Positions 1-9,700 are shown, counted from the first letter of the stretch. The stretch is 64,000 nt of DNA from Chryseobacterium taeanense (GCF_900099685.1 NZ_FNDW01000002.1:372001-436000), one strand, 5' to 3'. A program made the numbers and translations. The notes: generated from the sequence alone by a model not told the origin.

Positions 1-77
1 GATCTTGTAAAATAGTTTGCCCGAAGCCTTCTTATTTTCCTTATTTTTGGCATCATTAATTTAAACTCATTTCATTC

Positions 78-425
78 ATGATTAAAATGCAGAAAATAGG
101 ATGCAGCTGTGAAAAACCTACCTCAAACTACACTGAATACAGAAGTTCTGAATTAGGCACCGATCATACCAATGGAAGATATGCGGAAGTGAGTTTTCAA
201 CAATGTAAACTTTGCCAGAGAATTTGGATTCATTATTTAGTGGAATTTGAACATTATTCCAAGTCGGGAAGATGGTATAAAGGAATTGTTTCCAAAAAAG
301 ATCGCCCGAACATCACCCCTGAAAATGCTGTAGAATATCTGGAAAGCCTTGAATGGTACGTCTACGGAGGCTCTTATTTTGAAAGTACAGGAGAATTTGG
401 ACAGGGAAAATTGAATGTGGATTGA
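78..425 (+). CDS. Small Cys-rich protein, unknown function
   Basis: This 115-residue cytosolic protein belongs to no family I recognise. It has two Cys pairs, C-S-C near residue 10 and C-K-L-C near residue 43, which could bind a metal such as zinc, and it is rich in aromatic residues (Tyr, Trp) towards the C-terminus. No signal peptide or membrane segment is visible. A second Met three codons in (87) is an equally good start. It stands alone, with about 210 bases before lpdA. The coding call rests on an open frame with normal codon use for this genome. Confidence 0.6.
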   Translation: MIKMQKIGCSCEKPTSNYTEYRSSELGTDHTNGRYAEVSFQQCKLCQRIWIHYLVEFEHYSKSGRWYKGIVSKKDRPNITPENAVEYLESLEWYVYGGSYFESTGEFGQGKLNVD

Positions 426-587
426 CTTACAGTAAGTAATATGCGGCAAGCATAAACTTGAGGCTGGAAGACAATACAGCGTTTTATTTGATACCAATTA
501 AAATATTTGCAATACTTTAAACTCCCATCACCCATCTTCCCTTTCAAAATTTGACAAATCTCACTTTCTCACTTCGTAATTAATCTG

Positions 588-595
588 TAAATTTG
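588..595 (+). promoter_or_regulatory. Probable -7 element of lpdA promoter
   Basis: TAAATTTG fits the flavobacterial -7 consensus TAnnTTTG and lies 43 bases upstream of the lpdA start. No TTG is found at the preferred 19-base distance upstream, so only the -7 half is supported. Confidence 0.4.
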
Positions 596-637
596 TAAGA
601 ATTAAAGAGATAATAATAAACAAATTCATAAAATAAC

Positions 638-2041
638 ATGAGTCAATTCGATGTTACCGTAATCGGTTCCGGTCCTGGTGGTTATGTTGCTGCAATCCGT
701 GCCGCACAATTAGGTTTCACAACAGCAATTATTGAAAAATATCCGACTTTGGGAGGAACTTGTCTTAACGTTGGTTGTATTCCGTCAAAAGCGCTTTTAG
801 ACAGTTCAGAGCATTTTGAGAATGCAAAGCACAATTTTGCAGGTCACGGAATCATTATCAACGAACCTCAGGCTGATATCGCAAGAATGATCGAGCGTAA
901 AAACGAGGTGGTAAAGCAAAATACAGATGGAATCAACTATCTGATGAACAAAAATAAAATCACTGTTTTTGAAGGAGTGGGAAGTTTCGAATCTGCAACT
1001 CAGATCAAAGTAACGAAAAACGACGGTTCTACAGAAACGATCGAATCCAAATATACAATTATCGCGACTGGTTCAAAACCATCTTCTTTGCCTTTCATCA
1101 ACATTGATAAAGAAAGAGTAATTACTTCTACAGAAGCTTTAAATCTTAAAAAAATTCCTAAGCATTTAGTAGTAATCGGAGGTGGAGTTATCGGTCTTGA
1201 ATTAGGTTCCGTTTACTTAAGATTGGGCGCTCAGGTAACTGTTGTTGAATTTATGGACAAAATCATTCCTGGAATGGACGGAGCTTTAAGTAAAGAATTA
1301 ACTAAAGTTCTTAAAAAACAGGGGATGAAATTCATGCTTTCTACGGCGGTTTCAGCGGTGGAAAGAAATGGAGATTCTGTGAAAGTTACTGCTAAAGATA
1401 AAAAAGGAGAAGAAGTAGTTGTAGAAGGAGATTATTGTTTAGTTTCTGTAGGAAGAAGACCTTACACAGATGGTCTTGGATTAGAAAAAGCGGGTGTTGA
1501 GCTTGACGAAAGAGGAAGAGTGAAAGTAAACGATCACCTTCAGACGAATGTTGCCAACATTTATGCTATCGGAGACGTTATTAAAGGAGCGATGCTCGCT
1601 CATAAAGCGGAAGAAGAAGGAGTTTTTGTTGCTGAAACTTTGGCTGGCCAGAAACCTCATATCAATTATAATTTAATTCCCGGCGTAGTTTATACATGGC
1701 CTGAAGTTGCAGGAGTTGGTAAAACTGAAGAGCAATTGAAAGAAGAAGGTGTTGCCTATAAAGTAGGATCTTTCCCAATGAGAGCTTTAGGAAGAAGTCG
1801 CGCAAGTGGCGATGTTGATGGTTTGGTTAAGATCATTGCAGACGAAAAAACGGATGAAGTTTTGGGAATGCACATTGTTGGAGCAAGAGCGGCCGACCTT
1901 ATCGCAGAAGGTGTCATTGCTATGGAATTCCGTGCAAGTGCTGAAGATATTGCAAGAAGTTCTCATGCACACCCGACATATGCTGAAGCCATTAAAGAAG
2001 CGGCTTTGGACGCTACGGCGAAAAGACCAATTCATATGTAA
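638..2041 (+). CDS. lpdA: Dihydrolipoyl dehydrogenase (E3)
   Basis: This is the FAD enzyme that reoxidises dihydrolipoamide in the pyruvate and 2-oxoglutarate dehydrogenase complexes, passing electrons to NAD+. The 467-residue length is normal. The N-terminal dinucleotide fold GSGPGG (10-15) is followed by the redox disulfide in GGTCLNVGC (Cys42, Cys47). A second GGGVIGLE motif marks the NAD domain. The C-terminal HAHPTYAE supplies the His445/Glu450 dyad. It is a single-gene unit: a hairpin terminator follows at 2063-2095, and the E1/E2 genes are not in the window. Confidence 0.97.
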   Translation: MSQFDVTVIGSGPGGYVAAIRAAQLGFTTAIIEKYPTLGGTCLNVGCIPSKALLDSSEHFENAKHNFAGHGIIINEPQADIARMIERKNEVVKQNTDGINYLMNKNKITVFEGVGSFESATQIKVTKNDGSTETIESKYTIIATGSKPSSLPFINIDKERVITSTEALNLKKIPKHLVVIGGGVIGLELGSVYLRLGAQVTVVEFMDKIIPGMDGALSKELTKVLKKQGMKFMLSTAVSAVERNGDSVKVTAKDKKGEEVVVEGDYCLVSVGRRPYTDGLGLEKAGVELDERGRVKVNDHLQTNVANIYAIGDVIKGAMLAHKAEEEGVFVAETLAGQKPHINYNLIPGVVYTWPEVAGVGKTEEQLKEEGVAYKVGSFPMRALGRSRASGDVDGLVKIIADEKTDEVLGMHIVGARAADLIAEGVIAMEFRASAEDIARSSHAHPTYAEAIKEAALDATAKRPIHM

Positions 2042-2062
2042 TCTTTAAAAAATATTTAAACT

Positions 2063-2096
2063 AAGGCTGCATCATCATTGAGAGCAGCCTTTTTTA
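2063..2096 (+). terminator. Terminator after lpdA
   Basis: Arms AAGGCTGC (2063-2070) and GCAGCCTT (2084-2091) form a perfect 8-bp stem followed by a T run. Confidence 0.85.
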
Positions 2097-2174
2097 ATAC
2101 CTCAACTCAAAAGTATTAAACCCGTTTACTCTCAAACTTATTTTCCGTACCTTTACCGACTAATTTTACCATCA

Positions 2175-2999
2175 ATGCAACTCGGAAAAACTCAGACTTT
2201 AAAAATTTCAGATAAAAATAATTCAGGATGGATCTTAACAGACGAATCAGGTGAAAAAGCATTTTTACCTAAGATTTTCATTCAGGAGGACAAAGAAATA
2301 GATGACGAAATTGAGGTTTTTGTATATCAGGATGATAACAAACTAAAAGCAACCACAGAAATTCCATTAGCCGAAGTAGGTGAATTTGCTGTGATGAGCT
2401 GCGTGCAGAGTCTTCCGAGCGGTGCCTTTATGGACTGGGGAATTATAAAAGATTTGTTTATCCCATACAAACAGCAGAAAACCAAAATTGTTGAGGGAAA
2501 AAGATATCTCGTTCATATTTATGTGGACGAAGATCTTGAATTGATAACCGGAACAACAAAGTTTAAGAGAAATCCACAATACCAGGATCTTCCGCTTAAA
2601 AAAGGAGATAAAGTTGATCTTATCATGATGAACGAAAGCGAATTGGGCTGGAATGTGGTCATCAATAAAAAATATATCGGATTAATTTACAGTTCTGATG
2701 TTTTCAAAAAATTATATCCTCTGTCTGAAGAAATCGGCTACATTAAAGAAATAAGGGAGGACGGGAAAATTGATGTTTCATTACAACCTCAGGGCTTTGA
2801 AAATATCGATGAATTTAAAAAGAAAATTCTTGACAGATTAGAAGAAAACTACGGATTGCTTTATCTTTCGGATAAGTCTTCTCCCGAAGAGATCAAAGAT
2901 GAAGTACAGATGAGTAAGAAGAATTTCAAAAAAGCCATTGGTGGACTTTATAAGGATAAAATCATTGATATTCTTGAAGATAAAATCAAATTGTTATAA
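2175..2999 (+). CDS. CvfB-like S1 RNA-binding protein
   Basis: The 274-residue cytosolic protein resembles the CvfB/YitL family of S1-domain RNA-binding proteins. The N-terminal beta-rich segments (about 1-60, 65-135 and 140-205) contain OB/S1-type signatures such as GAFMDWGIIKDLFIPY and LGWNVVINKKYIGLIY. The C-terminal part (about 215-274) looks like the winged-helix end of CvfB, with SPEEIKDEVQMSKKNFKKAIGGLYK. CvfB in staphylococci affects virulence gene expression; the role here is not known. It is monocistronic, with tandem terminators downstream. Confidence 0.85.
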   Translation: MQLGKTQTLKISDKNNSGWILTDESGEKAFLPKIFIQEDKEIDDEIEVFVYQDDNKLKATTEIPLAEVGEFAVMSCVQSLPSGAFMDWGIIKDLFIPYKQQKTKIVEGKRYLVHIYVDEDLELITGTTKFKRNPQYQDLPLKKGDKVDLIMMNESELGWNVVINKKYIGLIYSSDVFKKLYPLSEEIGYIKEIREDGKIDVSLQPQGFENIDEFKKKILDRLEENYGLLYLSDKSSPEEIKDEVQMSKKNFKKAIGGLYKDKIIDILEDKIKLL

Positions 3000-3004
3000 A
3001 AATG

Positions 3005-3034
3005 AAAAGAGCAGAAATTTCTGCTCTTTTTTGT
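3005..3034 (+). terminator. Terminator after cvfB-like gene
   Basis: Perfect 10-bp stem AAAAGAGCAG (3005-3014) with CTGCTCTTTT (3021-3030), followed by further T residues. Confidence 0.9.
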
Positions 3035-3086
3035 TATTTTTTCTCTTTCAAAGACACTGTATCAAAAGTGTATAAATTAAAAAGTT

Positions 3087-3116
3087 AGGCTTGGATTTAT
3101 AATCTGAGCCTTTTTA
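3087..3116 (+). terminator. Second hairpin terminator
   Basis: AGGCT-tg-GATT pairs with AATC-tg-AGCCT (3087-3111) and is followed by TTTTT. It is a back-up terminator 50 bases after the first. The rest of the 312-base gap up to tetR holds the tetR promoter and operators and no gene. Confidence 0.7.
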
Positions 3117-3251
3117 AATAATATAAATTCACTTAGAATGATTTTTTCAATGTGCATTCTTAGTCACTTTTTAAGAAAGAGTACAACTGATATTATAATA
3201 ACAGCAGTTTAAAACATGATGCATATCATAATAATTTCATTAATTATTTTG

Positions 3252-3269
3252 TTTAACAATTTTGTCAAA
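3252..3269. promoter_or_regulatory. TetR operator-like palindrome, copy 1
   Basis: TTTAACAATTTTGTCAAA is an 18-bp imperfect palindrome (7 of 8 arm positions pair). It overlaps the -33 TTG of the tetR promoter. A near-identical copy lies exactly 50 bases downstream. Confidence 0.65.
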
Positions 3270-3291
3270 ACGATTGATTGATTTATATTTG
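3262..3291 (+). promoter_or_regulatory. Promoter of tetR-efflux operon
   Basis: TTG (3262-3264), a 19-base spacer and TATATTTG (3284-3291) fit the flavobacterial TTG-N19-TAnnTTTG promoter exactly. The start codon at 3312 leaves a very short leader of roughly 15 bases. Confidence 0.8.
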
Positions 3292-3301
3292 CACAAATTT
3301 G

Positions 3302-3319
3302 TTTAACAAAAATGTCAAA
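3302..3319. promoter_or_regulatory. TetR operator-like palindrome, copy 2
   Basis: TTTAACAAAAATGTCAAA has the same arms as copy 1 and covers the tetR start codon (3312). With one copy on the -33 element and one at the start codon, binding would block both entry and early elongation, consistent with autorepression. Confidence 0.65.
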
Positions 3320-3905
3320 TCAATCAAAAAAAGACCAGACACAGGAGCTAATAAAAGAGACCGCGAAGAATTTATTCTTTGTGAAAGGGAAGTTTGATGC
3401 CACCACACAGGAAATTGCCGATGCAGCTGGTGTCAACAGAACGCTGATTAATTATTATTTCCGTTCGAGAGATAATTTAATTCAGATTATTTTTGATGAA
3501 GCTCAGAAAGTAGAACACGAAAAATCTGAGATCATTATGAATTCCGATCTGCCATTCAAAGAAAAGATTGCGCAGTTCATCGAAGGAAGTTTGTCTACAA
3601 GTCTTCAGTATCCATATCTTGAAACATATATCGTATCGCAGATCAATAAAGGAAACTGCCAGCAAAGAGATATCGAAGAAGATGAACTGAATAAATTATA
3701 CAAAGAAGTAGAAGCAGAAATGGAATTGGGAAACATCGAAAAAATGAAGCCGATCCAATTTGTGCTTAACATGATTTCATTGTTAGTTTTTCCCAGTGCC
3801 GTTCGTCCGTTGCTGATGGAAAACCTGATGATCGAAGAAGAAGAATTCGATAAGATAATTTCAGAAAGAAAAGACATCATTTTGAATATGTTGTTTAAAA
3901 ATTAA
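3312..3905 (+). CDS. TetR/AcrR family repressor
   Basis: The 197-residue protein has an N-terminal TetR helix-turn-helix (about 10-55; TTQEIADAAGVNRTLINYYF) and a helical C-terminal ligand-binding half typical of drug-responsive regulators. It is the first gene of a run with tolC, hlyD and the RND pump on the same strand (95 bases to tolC, no terminator seen between), so it most likely represses its own efflux operon through the two palindromes at 3252 and 3302. The inducer cannot be read from sequence. Confidence 0.92.
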   Translation: MSNQSKKDQTQELIKETAKNLFFVKGKFDATTQEIADAAGVNRTLINYYFRSRDNLIQIIFDEAQKVEHEKSEIIMNSDLPFKEKIAQFIEGSLSTSLQYPYLETYIVSQINKGNCQQRDIEEDELNKLYKEVEAEMELGNIEKMKPIQFVLNMISLLVFPSAVRPLLMENLMIEEEEFDKIISERKDIILNMLFKN

Positions 3906-4000
3906 AAAATGTTAAAGTATTTTAAGAAATGATTCGTCCTTTAGAAGTAACATCCATCAAGAAACTAATTTACATTAAAAAATAAACGAAGTATAAGATT

Positions 4001-5350
4001 ATGAAAAAACGTATAACTGCAAAAAAGCTAAAAATAGGAATAGCGACTGCATTTATGATGTTCGGTTTTTCATCGGTGACTGCACAACAGCAGGTTTCTC
4101 TTCAGGAAGCCATTAAGCAGGCACTTCAAAATAAGGCAGAAGCCAAGAAAGCTGCCTTACAGATCAAAAAAGCCGAATATAAAATTGACGAAGCCAGGGC
4201 AGGCGCTTTACCACAGATCACTGCTACGGCGGGTTTAACCTATAATCCGGTTATTCAGGAATCATTGCTTGAATTCGGAGGAGAAAGAATCAGGGCGCAA
4301 CTGGGACAGCCTTGGAGTTCTACAGCATCGGTACAGCTTCAGCAGGCGATATTCGATCAAAGAGTTTTTACGGGACTTAAAGCTGCGAAATCAACAAGAG
4401 AATTTTATGTTCTTAACGCTCAGCTTACCAATGAACAGATCATCGAGAATGTGGCAACAGCCTATTATCAGGTTTTTGTACAGGAAGAAAATCTGAAAAC
4501 CGTACAGGCAAGCTACACCAATACGGAAAAAGTAAGAAATGTCATTAAAAGCCTTGTAGATAATGGCCTTGCAAAATCCATTGACCTGGACAGAACAAAT
4601 GTTCAGCTTACTAATATTGGTTCCAACAGGCAGACTTTGATCAACTCGGTAGAACTTTCTAAGAATGCTTTGAAATTTTATATGGGAGTGCCGATCAGCA
4701 CGGATATCGAGTTGGAAGAAAAAAGTATTGAACCCAAACCTGAACTGATTTCAAGTAACGTCAATCTGGATAATCGTACGGAAATTAAAGTATTAAATAA
4801 AAACAGGGAACTTCTTGTTTTCAATAAAAAAGCAACCGAAGCCTATCTTTACCCTACGGTGAATTTAGTAGCTAATTACGGCTGGGGCGGACAGGGAAGA
4901 AAATTTCCTTTAACCAACGGAATAAATAATGGAGTTCTTTGGAGTGATTATTCGGCAATTGGTTTAAATATCAATATTCCAATCTTCACGGGAGGAGCTA
5001 CGAAAGCAAAGATCAATCAGGCAGAAATCGATATTCAGGATCTGGATCAGGACATTCAGAATACTCAGCTTAGCCTTAGCTTAGATTATAAGAATGCAGT
5101 TACCAATATGGAAAATGCACTTATCAATATCGAAAGCATGAAAGATAATGTAGGGCTGGCAGAAAGAGTTCAGCAGAATACACAATCCAATTACCAGTAT
5201 GGATTAGCGACGCTTACAGAAGTGCTGGATGCAGAAAACGCTTTAACGCAGGCCAAACAGAACTATGCAAATGCTTTACTGGATTATAAGCAGGCTGAAA
5301 TCAAATTAATCAAAGCAAAAGGAGAATTAAACACATTACAAAACCCATAA
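4001..5350 (+). CDS. TolC-family outer membrane efflux protein
   Basis: This is the outer-membrane channel of a tripartite efflux pump (449 residues). A signal peptide of about 28 residues ends near SSVTAQ. Two repeated long helical halves follow, with the typical TolC spacing; YGLATLTEVLDAENAL near residue 405 is a characteristic OEP motif. The adaptor gene starts 9 bases after its stop, so the two are co-transcribed. Its length and lack of extra domains contrast with the TolC-like fusion at 19407-21431. Confidence 0.93.
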   Translation: MKKRITAKKLKIGIATAFMMFGFSSVTAQQQVSLQEAIKQALQNKAEAKKAALQIKKAEYKIDEARAGALPQITATAGLTYNPVIQESLLEFGGERIRAQLGQPWSSTASVQLQQAIFDQRVFTGLKAAKSTREFYVLNAQLTNEQIIENVATAYYQVFVQEENLKTVQASYTNTEKVRNVIKSLVDNGLAKSIDLDRTNVQLTNIGSNRQTLINSVELSKNALKFYMGVPISTDIELEEKSIEPKPELISSNVNLDNRTEIKVLNKNRELLVFNKKATEAYLYPTVNLVANYGWGGQGRKFPLTNGINNGVLWSDYSAIGLNINIPIFTGGATKAKINQAEIDIQDLDQDIQNTQLSLSLDYKNAVTNMENALINIESMKDNVGLAERVQQNTQSNYQYGLATLTEVLDAENALTQAKQNYANALLDYKQAEIKLIKAKGELNTLQNP

Positions 5351-5359
5351 AAAACGACA

Positions 5360-6421
5360 ATGAAAAAAACTCTAATATATATCATAGTGGCGGCTGTTCT
5401 GGTAGGTTTAGCGGCATACAAAATAGTGAGCAACAAAGAAAAACAGACTCAGGAAGTAAAAGAAGTTGCCAAGCAGGTAGATAAAATCAACGTAAATGTT
5501 GTAACCGCTTCAAGAACAAATATTGATACAGATTACTCTGCCAACGGAACATTTATTCCGAAACAGGAATCTAATCAGTCTTCTGAAATCTCAGGTAGAA
5601 TTGTAAGTGTTTTAGTGAAAGAAGGGTCAAGAGTTGGTGCCGGACAGGTGTTGGCGACCATCAAGAAAGATGCTATCGAAGTAGACGTTACTCAGGCTCA
5701 GAATAATTTACAAAATGCGATGATTGATAATCAGCGTTACGAAAACGCTTACAAAACTGGTGGTGTTACAAAGCAGCAGCTTGATAATTCAAGACTACAG
5801 CTGAAAAATGCTCAGGCAGCCGTAAGAGCCCAAGGCGTAAAAGTAAATGATGCAAGCATTCGTGCAGGAATCAGCGGTACTATCAACAAAAAAATGGTAG
5901 AGCCGGGAATGGTAGTGGCTCCGGGAACGGCTTTATTCGAGATCGTAAATATCAATTCATTAAAACTTTCTGTTTTGGTAGATGAAAGCCAGATCGGTAA
6001 AATTCAGATCGGGCAGGAAGTTCCTATTAAAGTAAACGTATTGCCAGACGAATCTTTCAGTGGCAGAATTACCTTTATTGCTCCTAAAAGTGATGCATCA
6101 CTTAATTTCCCTGTAGAAATTGAGGTTCAAAACAAAGGAAATCTGAAAGCGGGAATGTACGCTACAGCCACATTCAAAACCAATAATGGTGCTGAAACTC
6201 AGAATATGCTTACTGTGCCTGCGGAAGCCTTCGTAAACGGAGTAAGCTCAGGGCAGTTGTTTATTGTTAATAACGGAACGGCTAAATTAATCAAGGTACA
6301 GACAGGAAAAGTATATGGTGACAAAGTTCAGATTTTAAGCGGGCTAAACGGTGGCGAGCAGGTAATCACCAGCGGACAGATCAACCTTAGCAACGGGTCA
6401 AAAATCAATATCGTAAAGTAA
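5360..6421 (+). CDS. RND efflux periplasmic adaptor (HlyD/AcrA family)
   Basis: The 353-residue membrane fusion protein links the RND pump to the TolC channel. An N-terminal membrane anchor (about 4-20) is followed by a lipoyl-like half-motif (SGRIVSVLVKEGSRVGAGQVL, about 77-98), a short coiled-coil hairpin (about 105-150), the second lipoyl half and beta-barrel domain, and a membrane-proximal domain ending INLSNGSKINIVK. The hairpin is short, as in adaptors that contact TolC tip to tip. The RND gene starts 6 bases downstream. Confidence 0.93.
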   Translation: MKKTLIYIIVAAVLVGLAAYKIVSNKEKQTQEVKEVAKQVDKINVNVVTASRTNIDTDYSANGTFIPKQESNQSSEISGRIVSVLVKEGSRVGAGQVLATIKKDAIEVDVTQAQNNLQNAMIDNQRYENAYKTGGVTKQQLDNSRLQLKNAQAAVRAQGVKVNDASIRAGISGTINKKMVEPGMVVAPGTALFEIVNINSLKLSVLVDESQIGKIQIGQEVPIKVNVLPDESFSGRITFIAPKSDASLNFPVEIEVQNKGNLKAGMYATATFKTNNGAETQNMLTVPAEAFVNGVSSGQLFIVNNGTAKLIKVQTGKVYGDKVQILSGLNGGEQVITSGQINLSNGSKINIVK

Positions 6422-6427
6422 GAGAAG

Positions 6428-9400
6428 ATGAAGTTAGCAGAAATATCCATTAAAAGACCATCCCTTGTTATCGTACTCTTTACGATACTTACACTGGGAG
6501 GTATATTAAGCTACTCCATGATGGGGTACGAGTTGATTCCGAAGTTTGAAACCAATATGGTAACGATTTCTACGGTATATCCAGGGGCTTCTCCTGCAGA
6601 GGTAGAAACTTCCGTGACCCGAAAGATCGAAGATGCCGTTGGATCTTTGGAAAACGTGAAAAAGGTAGAATCTTCATCTTACGAAAGCTTATCCGTAATT
6701 ATGGTGCAGCTGAACGACGGAGCCGATGTAGACTATGCCCTAAATGATGCCCAGAGAAAAGTAAATGCGATTATTGCAGATCTTCCAGATGATGTAGATG
6801 CACCGTCGCTTAATAAATTCTCGCTTGATGATTTACCGATCATCACCATGAGTGTTTCATCAAATAAACTCAATAATAAAGAGCTTTATGACCTTTTAGA
6901 TAAAAAGATTGAACCGATCTTCTCCCGTGTGAACGGCGTGGCACAGGTTGATCTTGTGGGCGGACAAGAAAGAGAGATTCAGGTAAATCTTGATGAGAAA
7001 AAACTTCAGGGATATGGGCTTTCCATAGGAGATGTGCAACAGGCCATTCTTTCTTCCAACCTCGATTTCCCAACAGGAAGTCTGAAGACAAGGACTTCAA
7101 AATCTACCATCAGACTATCAGGGAAATACAAATCAATAGAAGAGATGAACAATCTTGTAGTTTCCAATAAAAATGGAGCGCAGGTTCGTCTATCCGATAT
7201 TGCGACAGTATTCGATTCTCAGAAAGATGTAGAAAAAGTGGCAAGATTTAATCAGTTGCCGACCATTTTGATGCAGGTTAAAAAGCAGTCAGATGCCAAT
7301 GCAGTAGCAGTTTCGGAAAGTGTTCAGAAGACGATTGCAACGGTGGAAGAAGCGTACAAAGTACAGGGTGTAAAGGTAAAAGTGGTAAATGATACTACAG
7401 ACTTTACCCTTGAATCTGCCAACCATGTAATTTTTGACCTTTTCCTGGCGATCATTCTTGTGGCTATTGTAATGTTATTATTCCTTCACAGTATCAGAAA
7501 CGCATTTATCGTAATGGTTTCTATCCCGGCATCATTGGTAGCTACATTTATCGGAATGAATCTGATGGGATATACCTTAAACCTGATGAGCTTACTGGGG
7601 CTGTCACTTGTGGTAGGTATCCTGGTGGATGACGCGATCGTAGTATTGGAAAACATTTACCGTCACATGGAGATGGGGAAAAGCAAGATCCGTGCAGCAT
7701 ACGACGGAGCTTCTGAGATTGGATTCACGGTAGCGGCGATTACATTGGTAATTGTAGTAGTATTCCTTCCGATTGCGATGAGTTCAGGTTTGGTAGCCAA
7801 CATTCTGGCGCAGTTCTGCGTTACGGTAGTAATTGCGACATTATTGTCATTGCTGGCTTCCTTTACCATTATCCCTTGGCTATCTTCAAGATTTGGTAAG
7901 CTTGAACATTTAACAGGTAAAAACTGGTTCCAGAAATTCATCCTTTGGTTTGAAAGTATGATCGACAAATTTACACACTGGATTACCGGAATTCTGGAAT
8001 GGTGTTTAAAAACCACATTAAGAAGAATAATGACGGTAGTAATTACTTTCCTTGTCCTGATTTCTTCTTTCATGCTTGTCATATTCGGGTTTATCGGAGG
8101 AGAATTCTTCCCGCCGATCGACAGAGGGCAGTTCTTGGTGCAGATGGAGTTATCAAAAGATGCAACGGTTGAAAAAACAAACCAGCTTACCTTAGATGTT
8201 GAGAAGTTCTTAAGAAACGATAAAGATGTGGTAGATCTTATCACAACAGTAGGGCAACAATCTACAGGTTTTGGCGGCGCTCAGGCTACAACTTATCAGT
8301 CAGAGGTGCAGGTAAACTTAACGGACAAATCAGAACGTTCTGAAAGCACAAACATTAAAGCGGCAAAAATAAAAAGAGCTTTAGAAGAGAAATTTACAGG
8401 AGTTGAATTTAAAACCGCTCCTATCGGAATAATGGGTGCTGAAAATGCGCCGATTGAAATGGTGGTTACAGCACCGGATAACGCAACAGCGGTAAAAGAG
8501 GCCACCAGGATTTTAGCATTGCTTAAAAAAGTTCCCGGAGCAGTAGATGCAGAATTATCAACCGACACCGGTAATCCCGAGGTTCAGGTGAATATCGACA
8601 GAGATAAAATGGCTTCTTTAGGCTTAAACCTTTCCAGCGTAGGACAAACGATGCAGACCGCATTCAACGGAAATACCGACGGAAAATTCAGAGCAGGGGA
8701 GTATGAGTACGACATCAATATCCGTTTCGCAGATGCCAACAGACAGTCTATTGATGATGTGAAGAATCTGATGTTTACCAATCCGCAGGGGCAGCAGATC
8801 CGTCTGAGCCAGTTTGCAGATGTAAAAATGGGATCAGGACCAAGCTTACTGGAACGTAGAGACAAATCGCCTTCCGTGAAGGTAAGAGCAAAAGCCGTAG
8901 GTAGACCGGTAGGAGACGTAGCGAATGAATGGGCAAAACAATTCATGGATAAACCAACCAAACCTGTAGGGGTAGACTACATCTGGAGCGGAGATATGGA
9001 AAACCAACAGGAAGGTTTCGGTACCCTGGGAATCGCTTTATTAGCAGCTATCGTATTGGTTTACCTGGTGATGGTTTCTTTGTATGACAGTTTTGTGTAT
9101 CCGTTTGTGGTATTATTCTCTATTCCGTTGGCGATGATCGGGGTAATGGTGATTCTTGCCCTTACAGCCAATTCACTGAACATTTTCACCATGTTGGGGA
9201 TGATTATGCTGATCGGTCTGGTGGCAAAGAATGCGATCCTGATCGTAGACTTTACCAATGCAAGAAAAGCAGCAGGGTCAAATACCCATGATGCGCTGAT
9301 ACAGGCAAACCACGCACGTCTTCGTCCGATCCTGATGACAACCATTGCGATGATCTTTGGGATGTTGCCAATCGCATTGGCAACCGGAGCAGGGGCAGAG

Positions 9401-9643
9401 ATGAATAAAGGTCTGGCATGGGTAGTTATTGGTGGTCTAACATCATCTCTATTCCTTACGCTAATCATTGTGCCGGTGGTATATTCACTTATGGAATCTA
9501 CTATTAATTTCTTCAGTCGATTATTCAATAGAATTTTTGGAACTAAAATGGGAGAAAAAGTAGACTATGAAGCTGAAATGAAAGCCGATTATGAGCACAG
9601 AGAACTAAGTGAAGACGGATATACCCCGAAACATTTAGATTAA
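6428..9643 (+). CDS. RND efflux permease (AcrB/HAE1 family)
   Basis: The 1071-residue inner-membrane proton/drug antiporter is of normal length for the family. The first transmembrane helix (about 12-32) is followed by a porter domain, a membrane block with GILVDDAIVVLENIYRH (the conserved Asp pair of TM4 used in proton relay), a second periplasmic loop, and a second membrane block with FTMLGMIMLIGLVAKNAILI. The C-terminal tail is short and charged. It is the last gene of the tetR-tolC-hlyD-RND operon; a strong terminator follows. The substrate is unknown. Confidence 0.95.
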   Translation: MKLAEISIKRPSLVIVLFTILTLGGILSYSMMGYELIPKFETNMVTISTVYPGASPAEVETSVTRKIEDAVGSLENVKKVESSSYESLSVIMVQLNDGADVDYALNDAQRKVNAIIADLPDDVDAPSLNKFSLDDLPIITMSVSSNKLNNKELYDLLDKKIEPIFSRVNGVAQVDLVGGQEREIQVNLDEKKLQGYGLSIGDVQQAILSSNLDFPTGSLKTRTSKSTIRLSGKYKSIEEMNNLVVSNKNGAQVRLSDIATVFDSQKDVEKVARFNQLPTILMQVKKQSDANAVAVSESVQKTIATVEEAYKVQGVKVKVVNDTTDFTLESANHVIFDLFLAIILVAIVMLLFLHSIRNAFIVMVSIPASLVATFIGMNLMGYTLNLMSLLGLSLVVGILVDDAIVVLENIYRHMEMGKSKIRAAYDGASEIGFTVAAITLVIVVVFLPIAMSSGLVANILAQFCVTVVIATLLSLLASFTIIPWLSSRFGKLEHLTGKNWFQKFILWFESMIDKFTHWITGILEWCLKTTLRRIMTVVITFLVLISSFMLVIFGFIGGEFFPPIDRGQFLVQMELSKDATVEKTNQLTLDVEKFLRNDKDVVDLITTVGQQSTGFGGAQATTYQSEVQVNLTDKSERSESTNIKAAKIKRALEEKFTGVEFKTAPIGIMGAENAPIEMVVTAPDNATAVKEATRILALLKKVPGAVDAELSTDTGNPEVQVNIDRDKMASLGLNLSSVGQTMQTAFNGNTDGKFRAGEYEYDINIRFADANRQSIDDVKNLMFTNPQGQQIRLSQFADVKMGSGPSLLERRDKSPSVKVRAKAVGRPVGDVANEWAKQFMDKPTKPVGVDYIWSGDMENQQEGFGTLGIALLAAIVLVYLVMVSLYDSFVYPFVVLFSIPLAMIGVMVILALTANSLNIFTMLGMIMLIGLVAKNAILIVDFTNARKAAGSNTHDALIQANHARLRPILMTTIAMIFGMLPIALATGAGAEMNKGLAWVVIGGLTSSLFLTLIIVPVVYSLMESTINFFSRLFNRIFGTKMGEKVDYEAEMKADYEHRELSEDGYTPKHLD

Positions 9644-9665
9644 ATATAGCAACCTTAATTAACCA

Positions 9666-9700
9666 AAAAACCGTCTTGTAGTATTACAAGGCGGTTTTTG
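9666..9700 (+). terminator. Terminator of RND efflux operon
   Basis: AAAACCGTCTTGTA pairs with TACAAGGCGGTTTT (one T.G wobble) around a GTAT loop, with a T run; it ends the operon. Confidence 0.9.

Noticed and set aside
1-77. Possible gene fragments at the left edge on either strand
   Set aside because: The plus strand closes at base 15 and the minus frame is too short to judge from the window; no domain is visible.
7663-9528. Long antisense open frames opposite the RND permease
   Set aside because: They mirror the codon pattern of the true gene on the plus strand and encode no recognisable protein.
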